A stretch of DNA of 64,000 nucleotides from positions 69,791-133,790 of the forward strand of contig JASGJA010000005.1 of NCBI GenBank assembly GCA_049840935.1. The letters run 5' to 3'. Origin of the DNA: Mesorhizobium_G sp049840935 (GTDB lineage Bacteria; Pseudomonadota; Alphaproteobacteria; Rhizobiales; Rhizobiaceae). A model generated the notes under the pieces. That model was given only the letters and a program-made list of their open reading frames with translations. It was not told the origin of the DNA and made no database searches. A program made the translations under genes and the position numbers. Numbering within the stretch: the stretch's first letter is position 1; each line of letters opens with the position of its first letter. Positions 1-7,838 of the stretch are shown here, piece by piece.

Positions 1-356
1 ACAGGGCCGAATTCTTCAAGCACGTTGGGTTTGCGGCTTCGAACGAACTGCAAAAACGCGTCGTATTCAGCCGGTTCGAGTAGTGCTGCAAACGCTCCGC
101 CAGCCAAAATCCGGTCAAGTTTGTTTGGATGCTTCGTGTAAATGATAATCCGGTGAAACGGCTTGGTATCGTACCTGATACGCGTAACGTCCTCCCAACG
201 CGCCTCACGCCATCCAAGCGGTCCGGAGACACCGACCTTGTCTGTTGTTAGGGTATGAGGAACAGACTTCCGCGACATTCGAAGTAAAAGTATGCCAACA
301 CTTGCCAAGAACAGAGCCAATCCCGCATGGAATAGCGAGCGGAGATATGTTGGCAT
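1..356 (-). CDS. Membrane-anchored protein with PH-like C-terminal region, cut off by window edge
   Basis: I do not recognise a named family. The frame is open from an ATG at 354-356 down to base 1 with no stop, so the C-terminus lies outside the window. The N-terminus has one hydrophobic segment (around residues 7-26, ending LASVGILLLRM), followed by a basic stretch. The next part reads TDKVGVSGPLGWREARWEDV and then a strand-rich region (TRIRYDTKPFHRIIIYT). That layout, one membrane helix followed by a G-x-W-x-D-I-like beta region, resembles bacterial PH-domain proteins, but the match is by eye only. No strong Shine-Dalgarno precedes the ATG, so an upstream start is possible; the frame stays open to a TGA near 424. 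It lies at the left end of the island. Confidence 0.5.
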   Translation of the reverse strand, partial: MPTYLRSLFHAGLALFLASVGILLLRMSRKSVPHTLTTDKVGVSGPLGWREARWEDVTRIRYDTKPFHRIIIYTKHPNKLDRILAGGAFAALLEPAEYDAFLQFVRSRKPNVLEEFGP

Positions 357-608
357 CAGGGCAATTAGACGGCCTTGTGGGGACGATGGTCGCCGGTCCG
401 GATATGAGTGAATGGTGCCTCAGCCATGCCATGTAGCGGAACGGATGGTAGTGCGACCCATCCGCACCACTTTGCACTTGTCTTGAAATGCTCACTTCAT
501 CGAAGGGCTACCCTCGCTAGCCCTTAACCCATACCTTCATTCCTGATCTTTTAATAACGTACATGCCGTTCGTTTGCGATGTGAACTCAACCCGATAGTG
601 AGAAGCAT

Positions 609-824
609 CTGAACTCATCCTGTGCCGGTTACGGCTGGGTCGGCTGACTGTATTCAGGCCGGGAGGCTGGCGCGTGATCTGTATCGGCTAGGTTCGGCTG
701 GATGATGGAACGCACGCTGGAAGGATGGGAGGGGAGCCGGATGAGTTCAGACTGAGCCGAGGAGTATGGGGCTGGCGTCAATCGTCTGGTAGATTGATGG
801 TGAGCGGGTTGAGTTCAGACTGAG
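609..824. repeat. Short repeats built on TGAGTTCAG: one inverted pair and one direct pair
   Basis: CTGAACTCATCC at 609-620 is the exact reverse complement of GGATGAGTTCAG at 739-750. The 15-mer TGAGTTCAGACTGAG occurs twice in direct orientation, at 742-756 and 810-824. A further GTGAACTCAA lies near 580. The cluster sits in non-coding island DNA. It could be protein-binding iterons or remnants of duplicated element ends; the sequence alone does not decide. Confidence 0.6.
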
Positions 825-947
825 TGGCATGTCAAGACAGGGGCGAAGCCGAGTGGGGCTTTACCGGCGTCTCGGAGAATCGAGTTTTTGAGTAATTTTA
901 TTTCCGGCGAAAATATCTGTTTATTTTCAATATTTTATAGAGATTTT

Positions 948-1094
948 CCGGCGTTACGGCATTACGGAGAAAATTTTAGTCAGAAATGAAAAAGGGTAAA
1001 AAGAGAGTTTTGCGCCAAGAAACTACGCTTCGCGTTCTCGAAATACGCGGCTACGCTGCGACCCGTTTTTTTCTCCGTAACGCCGTAACGCCGG
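948..1094. repeat. 26-bp inverted repeat (25 of 26 matching) downstream of the helicase gene
   Basis: The arm at 948-973 begins CCGGCGTTACGG and ends GGAGAAAA. The arm at 1069-1094 is its reverse complement with one mismatch. The 95 bases between them hold no gene. A third related word, CCGGAGTCTCCGG, lies inside the end of the helicase gene around 1182. Phage P4-type elements carry a cis-acting repeat region used by their primase-helicase, so a replication origin is one reading. A large terminator hairpin or the ends of a tiny element are others. Confidence 0.65.
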
Positions 1095-1172
1095 TAATTG
1101 CGAATCGACTCCAATAAAATCAATGACTTAGCAATCCCAGTTGACCAGAGAGTCGTTCCGGCGATTCTCCGG

Positions 1173-2441
1173 TTATTTGCCGGAGTCTCCGGAACCGTCC
1201 GCATCTGCGATAAATCGCAACAGCCAAGCCTTTTTGTTCGTTGTGGAGTCTTCCTCCATGCCAAAACTGACAAAAACGCTTCGGGTTTTAAATTGCCGCG
1301 TCGTTTCATCCTTCTCAGGTAGCGTTCGCTGCACTTTGTAACGCTTTCCGGCCAGACGGCCTAATCTACGGGACAGAAGGCTCTTGATCGAACCATCGGA
1401 ACGCTTGCGGTCGGATTTTTCTATAACAGCGAATTTGCACAGACCATCCTCATAAATGACCGGCGTTAGATCGGACGTTGCGAGGGAATATGGCTCTTCA
1501 CCTTTCCAGAAGGCATCCGTCAGCGTCGGGAACTTTCCATCATACCCCGGCGTGTGAACCTTATCGAAAATGGCTTGCACTGCGTCGGTAGCGTCCTGCG
1601 AGCCTTGCTCTTTCGCTTCCTTAAATTGCTTCCGGTTTTCAAGAAATCCATCGATGCCCGCACATTTGAGAACCCCGTCCATAACCCGCGCATATTCTTC
1701 GAACGATGCAAAAGAGGGGAAAACACCGTTTTCCTTCGGGGCGCTCCAGTCGGGAGTCTTGGCGATATAGTTCTGAATCAATGTCAGGCATGCCCAAATT
1801 ATTTTTGGCCTGTTTGCCTTTATCCATGTAATCAGATTCGGGTGACGAAATCCGGACCGTTCCTTGGGATCATCAACGCCAGCATTGAGGAAAACCACAA
1901 GCATTCGACGCACGAAATCATCTTCCATTTCGACATGATTGCCTGTGAGGATGATCTGGGAAGTGACTTCAACTTCAACATCCTCAGTCGAACCCAGTAC
2001 GCGACCAGCAACATAACGGGACGTGATGAAAGATGGTAGTACATCACCATAAAGTCCGCTTTCCGGTATGTTATCAAACACGATAATCCGACGCCCTTTC
2101 ACGGATTTCGCCAGTAGCTCTTTTCGCGTCTCTTCCGGTTTAGCCAAAGTTTGCATTGGTGCATTTCGGCCTGTAGCTATCAACGCTACCACTTCCGCAA
2201 GCAACGACGCCCCTGTCCCGGCTTCCGGCTTTTCGAAGAAATATGCGGGTGCCGGACCGTCGAAAAGATTGAATGCGAACTCATGCAAAATGGAACAAAC
2301 TGCGTGCGCTCTTGAACTTTTCCCTTCCTCGCAACCCACTCGATTAATATTGTTCTGGAACGGGACCAGCGCGCCGCTACTGGCGATATCATCTGAAAAC
2401 GGAAAATCGCCTAGGACTTCATTAACGAAATCCGCACTGCT
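1173..2441 (-). CDS. SF3/D5-like helicase half of an island primase-helicase, frame-shifted from the upstream primase
   Basis: The frame is open from 2441. It begins with residues typical of the start of the helicase module (NEVLGDFPFSDD, then SSRAHAVCSIL and LFDGPAPAYFF) before any good start codon, which shows that it continues the upstream primase in another frame. An internal GTG at 2337-2339 would give 388 residues but cuts off that conserved N-terminus. Walker A is degenerate: KPEAGTGASLL has Ala where the catalytic Lys of GxGK[ST] should be. Walker B-like IIVFDNI and sensor-like QIILTGNH follow about 45 and 90 residues later. SF3-type helicases unwind DNA for phage or island replication. 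Loss of the Lys predicts weak or absent ATP hydrolysis unless the fold compensates. Confidence 0.7.
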   Translation of the reverse strand, partial: SSADFVNEVLGDFPFSDDIASSGALVPFQNNINRVGCEEGKSSRAHAVCSILHEFAFNLFDGPAPAYFFEKPEAGTGASLLAEVVALIATGRNAPMQTLAKPEETRKELLAKSVKGRRIIVFDNIPESGLYGDVLPSFITSRYVAGRVLGSTEDVEVEVTSQIILTGNHVEMEDDFVRRMLVVFLNAGVDDPKERSGFRHPNLITWIKANRPKIIWACLTLIQNYIAKTPDWSAPKENGVFPSFASFEEYARVMDGVLKCAGIDGFLENRKQFKEAKEQGSQDATDAVQAIFDKVHTPGYDGKFPTLTDAFWKGEEPYSLATSDLTPVIYEDGLCKFAVIEKSDRKRSDGSIKSLLSRRLGRLAGKRYKVQRTLPEKDETTRQFKTRSVFVSFGMEEDSTTNKKAWLLRFIADADGSGDSGK

Positions 2442-4768
2442 TCACTGCACTCATCCTGTGAAGGATTAAGCGACACTTCCGGAATCTCGATACCGTCAAG
2501 CTGATAAAGAAATTCCGTGTCTGGATCATAGCCGGATGTTGTTCTAAGTGTCCCTTTGGCCGAATGGACTGGCGTATTGCGAACTCCGGCAAGTTCCGGA
2601 AACAAGCGTTCGCCGCAGCCCATCAGAAAATCAATGTCGGGCTGTAGCACAGGATCGCCGTCGTTCAAATTCTTAGGCTTTTCAACATAGGTCGCGGCCT
2701 TGTTGCATACCGCCTTGAATTTCAGCTTATCGACAAACTCTAGTTCGCCATAAGCATCAACTCGCCGCACCATGCCTTTGGTCTGAAAAACGGTCGGGTC
2801 CGTGCTGTTCGCTGCGACGACAGCCTTACGCAACTCTTCCCGTCTCTGTTCGAACGGTAGCCCTTTCCTGATACGTGCGAGACCACCAGATCGCGGCGGC
2901 GCTGTTTCGCCTGCCTTGGCTGCATCCTGTACTTTGTTTTCCGCCTCATCCTCTTCCCGTTCATCGTCGGGGCGAAGATCATATTCAGCGTCATGCAGGA
3001 CCGTTTCCGGTATCTCGAATACCTCAAACGCCTTGCTCAGCATATGAAGCCGGTTGCGCCCTCTACAGGCGTTGTGTGAACAATGAAAAACAAACCCTTC
3101 ATCGTCCGCCGACTGCACAAATGTACCCATGTCGTCAGGGTTGCCCGGCTCGCTGTGTTCATCATCGTACGGGCAGGCCACGCTTAGTTTTATACTGGTG
3201 TAATCGTCTGCGCCTCTTCGTATGTGGTCGGTGGCATGTTGCCGCCAGATATTTGCAATATCGAAGCTGAGCGCCCGTTTGCCCTCCCATTCGGTTAGGT
3301 CAACGCCACCGGGGGACCGAACCGTTTCTCTCCCGCCAAGATCGTTTCCGACTTGCGAGAATGGATCATCGGACTGCTTGCCCTTGTCATAGGCTTCCGT
3401 AATTTCATCGAAATCAAGAATGCGCCCGGCGCTGAGTTTGATCGCCCAGTTGTCATTACCTTTTTTGTGACGGGGGAGGTAAAAAAGACGGGAAGGGTCG
3501 CGCGCCGCACGATCAATTTCCACGCCGAACATTCTTCCCAGCCCCAGCGCTTTCGCAGAAAACCTTTCAATGACTTTCCGCTGCTCGCCGAGTTGCTGGG
3601 CGTAAACATACGGACGGGCCAAGGGAACCACGATGCGAAATTTTTCTATTGGCCTCGTACGTACAATCAGCTTGAGGCCATCGCTGTGTTCTTTCGTTTC
3701 GAACGTCGCGCTATCGATGACGGAAGCGACATATTTCCCTTCCGATTTAAGATACTCGCGGACTGCTTCCGTGGTCGGCTGTTCAGGATCACGTCCGTTC
3801 GCGTTCGCCCACTTCCAAAAGCGGTCGTGCGCGATTTCTATTTTGGTCGTGCCGGAATTGTAGGTTGTGTACATCAATGCGCTGATGTTTAGCGCTCGAA
3901 TCTGCTTGAACGTTTTTTCGAACGAACTGCCATCATCGATGTCAAGTCCGAAAGCAAAGTTGGAAATCACGTTGGATTTGGTACGCTTTCGAGACTTGCC
4001 AAGCGCTCCGGTTACGAAACTCCGGCCCTCCTTTTTACCTACAAGATGCTTTGACAAAACACCTTTGAAAACTTCGATAAACGGGGCAGGGTCTGCGGTG
4101 TACCATTCCTTAGCGAATGAGTTTTCCGCAACGCTAATAACCATCGGGAGGTTCGCCAATTCGTCGGAGATGTTCCCGAACACAAGGGCGTCGTTAATTT
4201 TCGCGGTTGACTCTTCCTCGTATTCACCAGTCGATTCCGCTGACTGGGTGGACTTCAAAACTTCAAACGCGGGCAGTGCGGATTCAATCTCCGTATTACC
4301 ATATCGCGGAAACGGAAACGGACTGCACAGGTACCAACCCGCAAGCGGAAGTGGTGTTTCTGAACTCAACAGTCTCGCCAGTTCGGTTCCCTGCACCTTT
4401 TCAATCAGCTTGGCGAATTCCTCCTTACCGCACGCCAAAATATACCCCACGACGCGCGCGCCGTTGGCGTGTTTCAGTGTGAAGGATGGAGGGAAGAAAT
4501 CAATGGCTGCGTAACCGGCTGGATATTCGAGGCAGAACACAGAAGCATCAAAACGATTCTCAGGTGGAGGACCTACGTAAATCGGGCCTTTAGCCTGAGC
4601 TAGCCAATCATTTATGGCCAGCATCTGTTTAAGCGTGAAGATTTTTGCGGCGTCTTTTTCCGCACCGTTGTCGTCAAAGATCAGGTCGCCTTTATAGGCT
4701 GGGAAAACGGCCTTGAGGAAGGCTTTCAGGTCGGTTGTGCTACTCGCTACAGAACTCATATACGTCAT
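2411..4768 (-). CDS. Archaeo-eukaryotic-type primase (island/phage replication protein), N-terminal half of primase-helicase
   Basis: A 785-residue frame from the ATG at 4766-4768, which overlaps the stop of the upstream small ORF as ATGA and is preceded by GAAGGG. An earlier in-frame ATG adds eight residues but lacks that context. Residues around 274-280 (GLDIDDG) fit metal-binding motif I of AEP primases. EKFRIVVPL (about 375) and RDPSRLFYLPRH (about 423) match motifs seen in helicase-primases. A zinc-binding region follows (CPYDDEH at about 532, FHCSHNAC at about 561). The usual motif II histidine is not obvious: the equivalent stretch reads TTYNSG. The frame ends at a TAG just where the helicase sequence begins in another frame, so a single base is probably missing near 2420-2441. 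Inferred role: replication initiation of the island. Confidence 0.7.
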   Translation of the reverse strand: MTYMSSVASSTTDLKAFLKAVFPAYKGDLIFDDNGAEKDAAKIFTLKQMLAINDWLAQAKGPIYVGPPPENRFDASVFCLEYPAGYAAIDFFPPSFTLKHANGARVVGYILACGKEEFAKLIEKVQGTELARLLSSETPLPLAGWYLCSPFPFPRYGNTEIESALPAFEVLKSTQSAESTGEYEEESTAKINDALVFGNISDELANLPMVISVAENSFAKEWYTADPAPFIEVFKGVLSKHLVGKKEGRSFVTGALGKSRKRTKSNVISNFAFGLDIDDGSSFEKTFKQIRALNISALMYTTYNSGTTKIEIAHDRFWKWANANGRDPEQPTTEAVREYLKSEGKYVASVIDSATFETKEHSDGLKLIVRTRPIEKFRIVVPLARPYVYAQQLGEQRKVIERFSAKALGLGRMFGVEIDRAARDPSRLFYLPRHKKGNDNWAIKLSAGRILDFDEITEAYDKGKQSDDPFSQVGNDLGGRETVRSPGGVDLTEWEGKRALSFDIANIWRQHATDHIRRGADDYTSIKLSVACPYDDEHSEPGNPDDMGTFVQSADDEGFVFHCSHNACRGRNRLHMLSKAFEVFEIPETVLHDAEYDLRPDDEREEDEAENKVQDAAKAGETAPPRSGGLARIRKGLPFEQRREELRKAVVAANSTDPTVFQTKGMVRRVDAYGELEFVDKLKFKAVCNKAATYVEKPKNLNDGDPVLQPDIDFLMGCGERLFPELAGVRNTPVHSAKGTLRTTSGYDPDTEFLYQLDGIEIPEVSLNPSQDECSEAVRISLMKS

Positions 4769-4935
4769 TCCTTGCCCTTCTCTGGGGCACAAAGAACCGT
4801 TGCTGGAAGCGGCGCTTCCTGCTTGGCAGTTTTCAGTTTGACGTGGAGTTTTATGCGGTTCTCATCACGTCGATGGTTTGATTGCGGATCGGAGAGGCCG
4901 GGACGCTTTTGACGCCCCGGCTTTGAGAGAGGCAT
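4765..4935 (-). CDS. Small basic protein translationally coupled to the primase
   Basis: A 56-residue frame from the ATG at 4933-4935, with AAGG six bases upstream. A TTG 24 bases earlier would add eight residues but falls almost at the predicted transcription start. Its TGA overlaps the primase ATG (ATGA), a strong sign of coupled translation. The product is rich in Lys, Arg and Pro (KPGRQKRPG near the start, then RRDENRIKLHVKLK) and has no membrane segment. I recognise no family; island genes at this place are often regulators or replication accessory proteins. It is the first gene of the operon behind the strong promoter at 4965-4993. Confidence 0.5.
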   Translation of the reverse strand: MPLSKPGRQKRPGLSDPQSNHRRDENRIKLHVKLKTAKQEAPLPATVLCAPEKGKE

Positions 4936-4964
4936 TGCTGCCTTGTGACAAGTCCGCAATCGCG

Positions 4965-4993
4965 TACATACGCCGATATGTCGATTTTGTCAA
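4965..4993 (-). promoter_or_regulatory. Sigma-70-type promoter of the primase operon
   Basis: On the minus strand TTGACA (4988-4993) and TATGTA (4965-4970) are separated by exactly 17 bases. Transcription would start about 8 bases before the small ORF. A pair of palindromes lies immediately upstream. Confidence 0.65.
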
Positions 4994-5013
4994 GTAAAAT
5001 TGTTAACCATTAT

Positions 5014-5057
5014 AATATTGCATCCTGCAATATATGAATATTGCTGGATGCAATATT
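5014..5057. promoter_or_regulatory. Double palindromic operator upstream of the primase operon promoter
   Basis: Two 20-base blocks (5014-5033 and 5038-5057) are reverse complements of each other with one mismatch and a 4-base spacer. Each block is itself a dyad: the first is ATATTGCA-TCC-TGCAATAT, the second keeps ATATTGC and GCAATAT arms. This is the layout of two tandem repressor or activator sites. It lies 20-64 bases upstream of the -35 box, which suits activation or replication control as well as repression. No gene for the binding protein is identified in the window. Confidence 0.65.
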
Positions 5058-5116
5058 GACCCATGACTAGATGCATTCTTGAAGTGGCAGTCTAGAGAAC
5101 CAGACTTGCCACTCTC

Positions 5117-5145
5117 CTTGCTACGGCGTAGGACTCCGTAGCGAG
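5117..5145. terminator. Stem-loop after the unknown gene pair
   Basis: CTTGCTACGG (5117-5126) can pair with CCGTAGCGAG (5136-5145), 10 base pairs with one G-U, just beyond the stop of the upstream minus-strand gene. There is no run of T after it on the minus strand, so a Rho-independent terminator is not certain. Confidence 0.4.
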
Positions 5146-5151
5146 AATTAC

Positions 5152-5511
5152 TTAGCCAATCATGTTCACAACCGATACCGTCTCAATCACAATTCTCTTG
5201 AGCAAGGTGGCGGACGTGGTTGCATCTATTTTGCCAAGTTTGTCGAGCGGTAAATAAGCAGCGAATCGGCCATCAACTGGACGTGGAAGGGACAGCGATT
5301 TTCGCCCGCACGGGGCGGTATATTCCAGATCGACAACTTCACCCTTGTATTCAAGCATCACCATCAGAAGCTCCCCGGATCGATGCTCAGTGCGATAGCT
5401 ATACAAGGGATTGAGACCCACCTTTACATGAGGCTCATTCCCCATGAGCCTCGCATATTTAAGTAGGACGCCTGAGTTGATGAAGGTGGCGAGGTCGCGA
5501 TTATAGGCCAT
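5152..5511 (-). CDS. Island protein of unknown function (119 aa)
   Basis: I do not recognise this protein. It begins MAYNRDLATFINSGVLLKYA and ends ETVSVVNMIG. No signal peptide, membrane helix or cysteine cluster is visible; the middle (ELLMVMLEYKGEVVDLEY) looks like beta strands. Its start codon shares one base with the stop of the preceding gene (TGATG), so the two are translated together and probably act together. A stem-loop follows the stop. The promoter is the one upstream of the partner gene. Confidence 0.6.
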   Translation of the reverse strand: MAYNRDLATFINSGVLLKYARLMGNEPHVKVGLNPLYSYRTEHRSGELLMVMLEYKGEVVDLEYTAPCGRKSLSLPRPVDGRFAAYLPLDKLGKIDATTSATLLKRIVIETVSVVNMIG

Positions 5512-5858
5512 CAGAGCAATCCAGACGCGCTGAATTTTACGTGCCGGACTATGCCGTCACACACGGCGTCGATGGCTTCTTTCGCCGCTGCATCGATGTT
5601 ACGGCCTTGGCCTGATACCATAACTGTTGAAGCGAAAGACTTTCCTTTGTTCTCAACGCGAAACGGGACGTTCAATCGGACTTCAATATCGTTGGCCTCA
5701 TATCCCACTGCCATGAGTTCAACTCTAAGTTCTGTTTTAGCAAAACCATATCGTAGGAGCGTTTTTGAAAGCTTCTTATTAATGTTCGGAAGATTCCATC
5801 TGATCGATACGCCTTCTTGATCTACAGGCGTGGGTTTGAATACGACGCGGGTTGTCAT
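5511..5858 (-). CDS. Island protein of unknown function (115 aa), first gene of a coupled pair
   Basis: I do not recognise this protein. It starts MTTRVVFKPTPVDQEGVSIR and carries an alternating hydrophobic and charged pattern (IEVRLNVPFRVENKGKSFAS). It ends with a likely amphipathic helix (AAAKEAIDAVCDGIVRHVK). That order, beta strands followed by a helix, is loosely like a small double-stranded-RNA-binding or single-strand-DNA-binding fold, but I cannot claim it. The gene lies behind a good promoter (5997-6024) and overlaps the next gene by one base. Confidence 0.6.
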   Translation of the reverse strand: MTTRVVFKPTPVDQEGVSIRWNLPNINKKLSKTLLRYGFAKTELRVELMAVGYEANDIEVRLNVPFRVENKGKSFASTVMVSGQGRNIDAAAKEAIDAVCDGIVRHVKFSASGLL

Positions 5859-5960
5859 GCGGATGCGCTTTCTGCACGCCGAATGGCGCGCGCTAGAATA
5901 GATTGAATTTTGAGTGAAAGAAGCTGCCCCGCAGCCCGCGCATCGCCCCGCGATGCTATA

Positions 5961-6024
5961 AATCGGGAGTTCTGGACTCGACCGATTTATTGTTAAAGAT
6001 TACACGAATTCGAATCTTTGTCAA
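5961..6024 (-). promoter_or_regulatory. Promoter with leader palindrome for the unknown gene pair
   Basis: Minus-strand TTGACA (6019-6024) and TAATCT (5997-6002) are 16 bases apart. Between the -10 box and the gene lies a nested dyad: AATCGG (5961-5966) pairs with CCGATT (5982-5987), and inside it GAGT-TCTGG-ACTC (5967-5979). A site downstream of the start of transcription suits a repressor operator or an RNA leader hairpin. Confidence 0.55.
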
Positions 6025-6410
6025 GATTTACACTATTCAACGGCTCACTGTAAGGCAATATTGTTGCTTTACTTGAAGGATATTCCGAGTGGAGAGACCT
6101 GTCTGCCCTCAGCCCTGATCACCCAAGCTCACCACAATGAGAGTCCGTGTTCAGGACTCACACCATTAAATCAACTCGGCACTTAATAGCCTTGCCTTAC
6201 TGTATCAGGAAGTGTATCAGGAAATCAGGCGTTTCGCCGTATATGAAACATTAGTGAACCTGTGTAGCGTTCCTAAAAAGATAGGAAAAACAATCATCTA
6301 ACTGGAATATTAGGAAATCATAAAATCATTATGGTGCCTATTCACCTAAGCGGCACCAGTTTCATCAAATGAAATCATCTGGCTACGGCGCTTGAATCTC
6401 CAGCCTGAGT
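6025..6410. other. Intergenic DNA between the island genes and the MFS gene; likely island edge
   Basis: No gene is visible. It contains a palindrome GAGTCC-N7-GGACTC (6141-6159), a 10-base direct repeat TGTATCAGGA (6201-6210 and 6213-6222) and a dyad GGTGCC/GGCACC around 6332-6357 that could end transcription of the MFS gene. Base composition changes from AT-rich on the left to core-like on the right. I see no tRNA and no integrase in the window for this end. Confidence 0.4.
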
Positions 6411-7619
6411 TCAGCGACTATCCTCGATTCTTGGCAGGAACCACGTCAGCAGCCCAGCAAGCGGCAGGAAAGCGCAAATCTGATACACGCTTTCAATGCC
6501 AATGCTATCCGCAAGTCCTCCCAAGATTGCCGCCGCAATTCCGCCAAGCCCGAAATTCAGCCCATAAAACAGCCCGCCGATCAACCCGATGCGGTTTGGT
6601 ACAAGTTCCATCGCGTAGATCAGGATCGAGGCAAAAGCGCTTGCCATAATCAGATTGATCAAAACCGTGAGAACACCCGTCCAGAACAGGTCCGCGTAAG
6701 GCAACAGAAGCGTGAACGGAAGCGGTCCCAGGACGGAAATCCAGATAATGCGATAGCGCCCAATCCTGTCGCCAATGATTCCGCCAATAAGCGCCCCCGC
6801 AGCAGATGCCACCAGAAACACAAAAAGCATAAGTTGCGATGCCTGGATCGAAACTCCGAAACGATCGATCAGATAGAAGGTGTAAAACGACCTGAAGCTC
6901 TCGCCATAGGCATTCTTCGAAAACATCAGTAGCGTAAGTACGGTAAGTCCAAGCGCAATCGTTGCCGTCGAGTGCGTTTGGCGTTTTATTGCGCTTCCTG
7001 CGAGGGCGGCTTGCGCGGCCTCGATGTGTTTACGGATCTCAACGTGCTTGCTGGCGGTCCAGATCATCAGGACCATTGCGAGCAACGCCAAGACCGAAAA
7101 CCATGCAAGGCTTGATTGACCACGCGGCACTATGATGAGCGCTGCCAACAGCGGCCCCAATGCTCCCCCTGTCTGGCCGCCAACCTGAAAAAGCCCTTGT
7201 GCCAAGCCCTGCCGACCTCCCGACGCATGACGCGCCATACGCGTCGCCTCCGGGTGAAAGATCGATGACCCTATGCCTATGCACCCTACCGACAGCAGGA
7301 TAAAGCTATAGCTCGAAGCGAAGGCCAGCCCGACAAGACCGGCAAGGGTGAACGTCATTCCGACAACCGTCGAATAGGGCATCGGGCGCTTGTCTGTGAC
7401 GTAACCGACGACAGGCTGCAGCAAGGAACCGGCAATCTGGAAGGTGAGTGTAATCATTCCAATCTGCACGAAATCCAGCGCATATGTGTTCTTAATGATC
7501 GGATAGATCGCCGGAATAAGCGATTGCATCAGGTCATTGAGGAGATGCGTCGCACTGAGGATCAGCAGCACGGCCAGATGCGTTTGCGGTTTTGTAGCTG
7601 CAGCAGACGGAGCGTTCAT
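6411..7619 (-). CDS. fsr: MFS drug exporter, fosmidomycin-resistance (Fsr) type
   Basis: About 402 residues from the ATG at 7617-7619 (MNAPSAAATKPQ). A longer frame to 7700 has a poor N-terminus. The protein has about 12 membrane helices. It starts with the Fsr-like segment LSATHLLNDLMQSLIPAIYP, then GYVTDKRPMP in the loop between helices 2 and 3 (the MFS motif A place), FHPEATRMA, and a second-half motif GGIIGDRIGR. Fsr proteins export fosmidomycin and related compounds by proton antiport across the inner membrane. The gene is monocistronic, next to the island edge. No clear Shine-Dalgarno is seen before the chosen start. Confidence 0.85.
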   Translation of the reverse strand: MNAPSAAATKPQTHLAVLLILSATHLLNDLMQSLIPAIYPIIKNTYALDFVQIGMITLTFQIAGSLLQPVVGYVTDKRPMPYSTVVGMTFTLAGLVGLAFASSYSFILLSVGCIGIGSSIFHPEATRMARHASGGRQGLAQGLFQVGGQTGGALGPLLAALIIVPRGQSSLAWFSVLALLAMVLMIWTASKHVEIRKHIEAAQAALAGSAIKRQTHSTATIALGLTVLTLLMFSKNAYGESFRSFYTFYLIDRFGVSIQASQLMLFVFLVASAAGALIGGIIGDRIGRYRIIWISVLGPLPFTLLLPYADLFWTGVLTVLINLIMASAFASILIYAMELVPNRIGLIGGLFYGLNFGLGGIAAAILGGLADSIGIESVYQICAFLPLAGLLTWFLPRIEDSR

Positions 7620-7838
7620 GACAGGCGAATAAAATCTCGATAGGTTTTTTGGCAAGCCAGCTAACATCAGACGCCTTACCGAACACACAATACGCCACAC
7701 TGGATTATCCGGTTCTCCAGAGTAAATTCAGAGATCAGAATATCTGCACTTTAAACGGCAAACTGGATGGCCGGTGCTGTATGCTGTTCGATGTTGATTG
7801 CTGGAGAACCAATGTCGAGCTGCGGGAAAAGAGGATAG

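Larger units (their letters stand above)
357..1172. other. Gene-poor island stretch between membrane protein and helicase gene
   Basis: About 800 bases without a convincing gene. Short open frames on both strands lack ribosome sites and recognisable domains. The stretch carries repeated TGAGTTCA-type words and a long inverted repeat near its right end, both listed separately. Base composition between 890 and 1000 is markedly AT-rich compared with the core region. The position, directly downstream of a primase/helicase gene, suits a replication origin or island end, but nothing proves either. Confidence 0.5.

Noticed and set aside
1098..2039. Several plus-strand frames opposite the helicase gene
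   Set aside because: They overlap the conserved helicase motifs in antisense and show no protein-like features.
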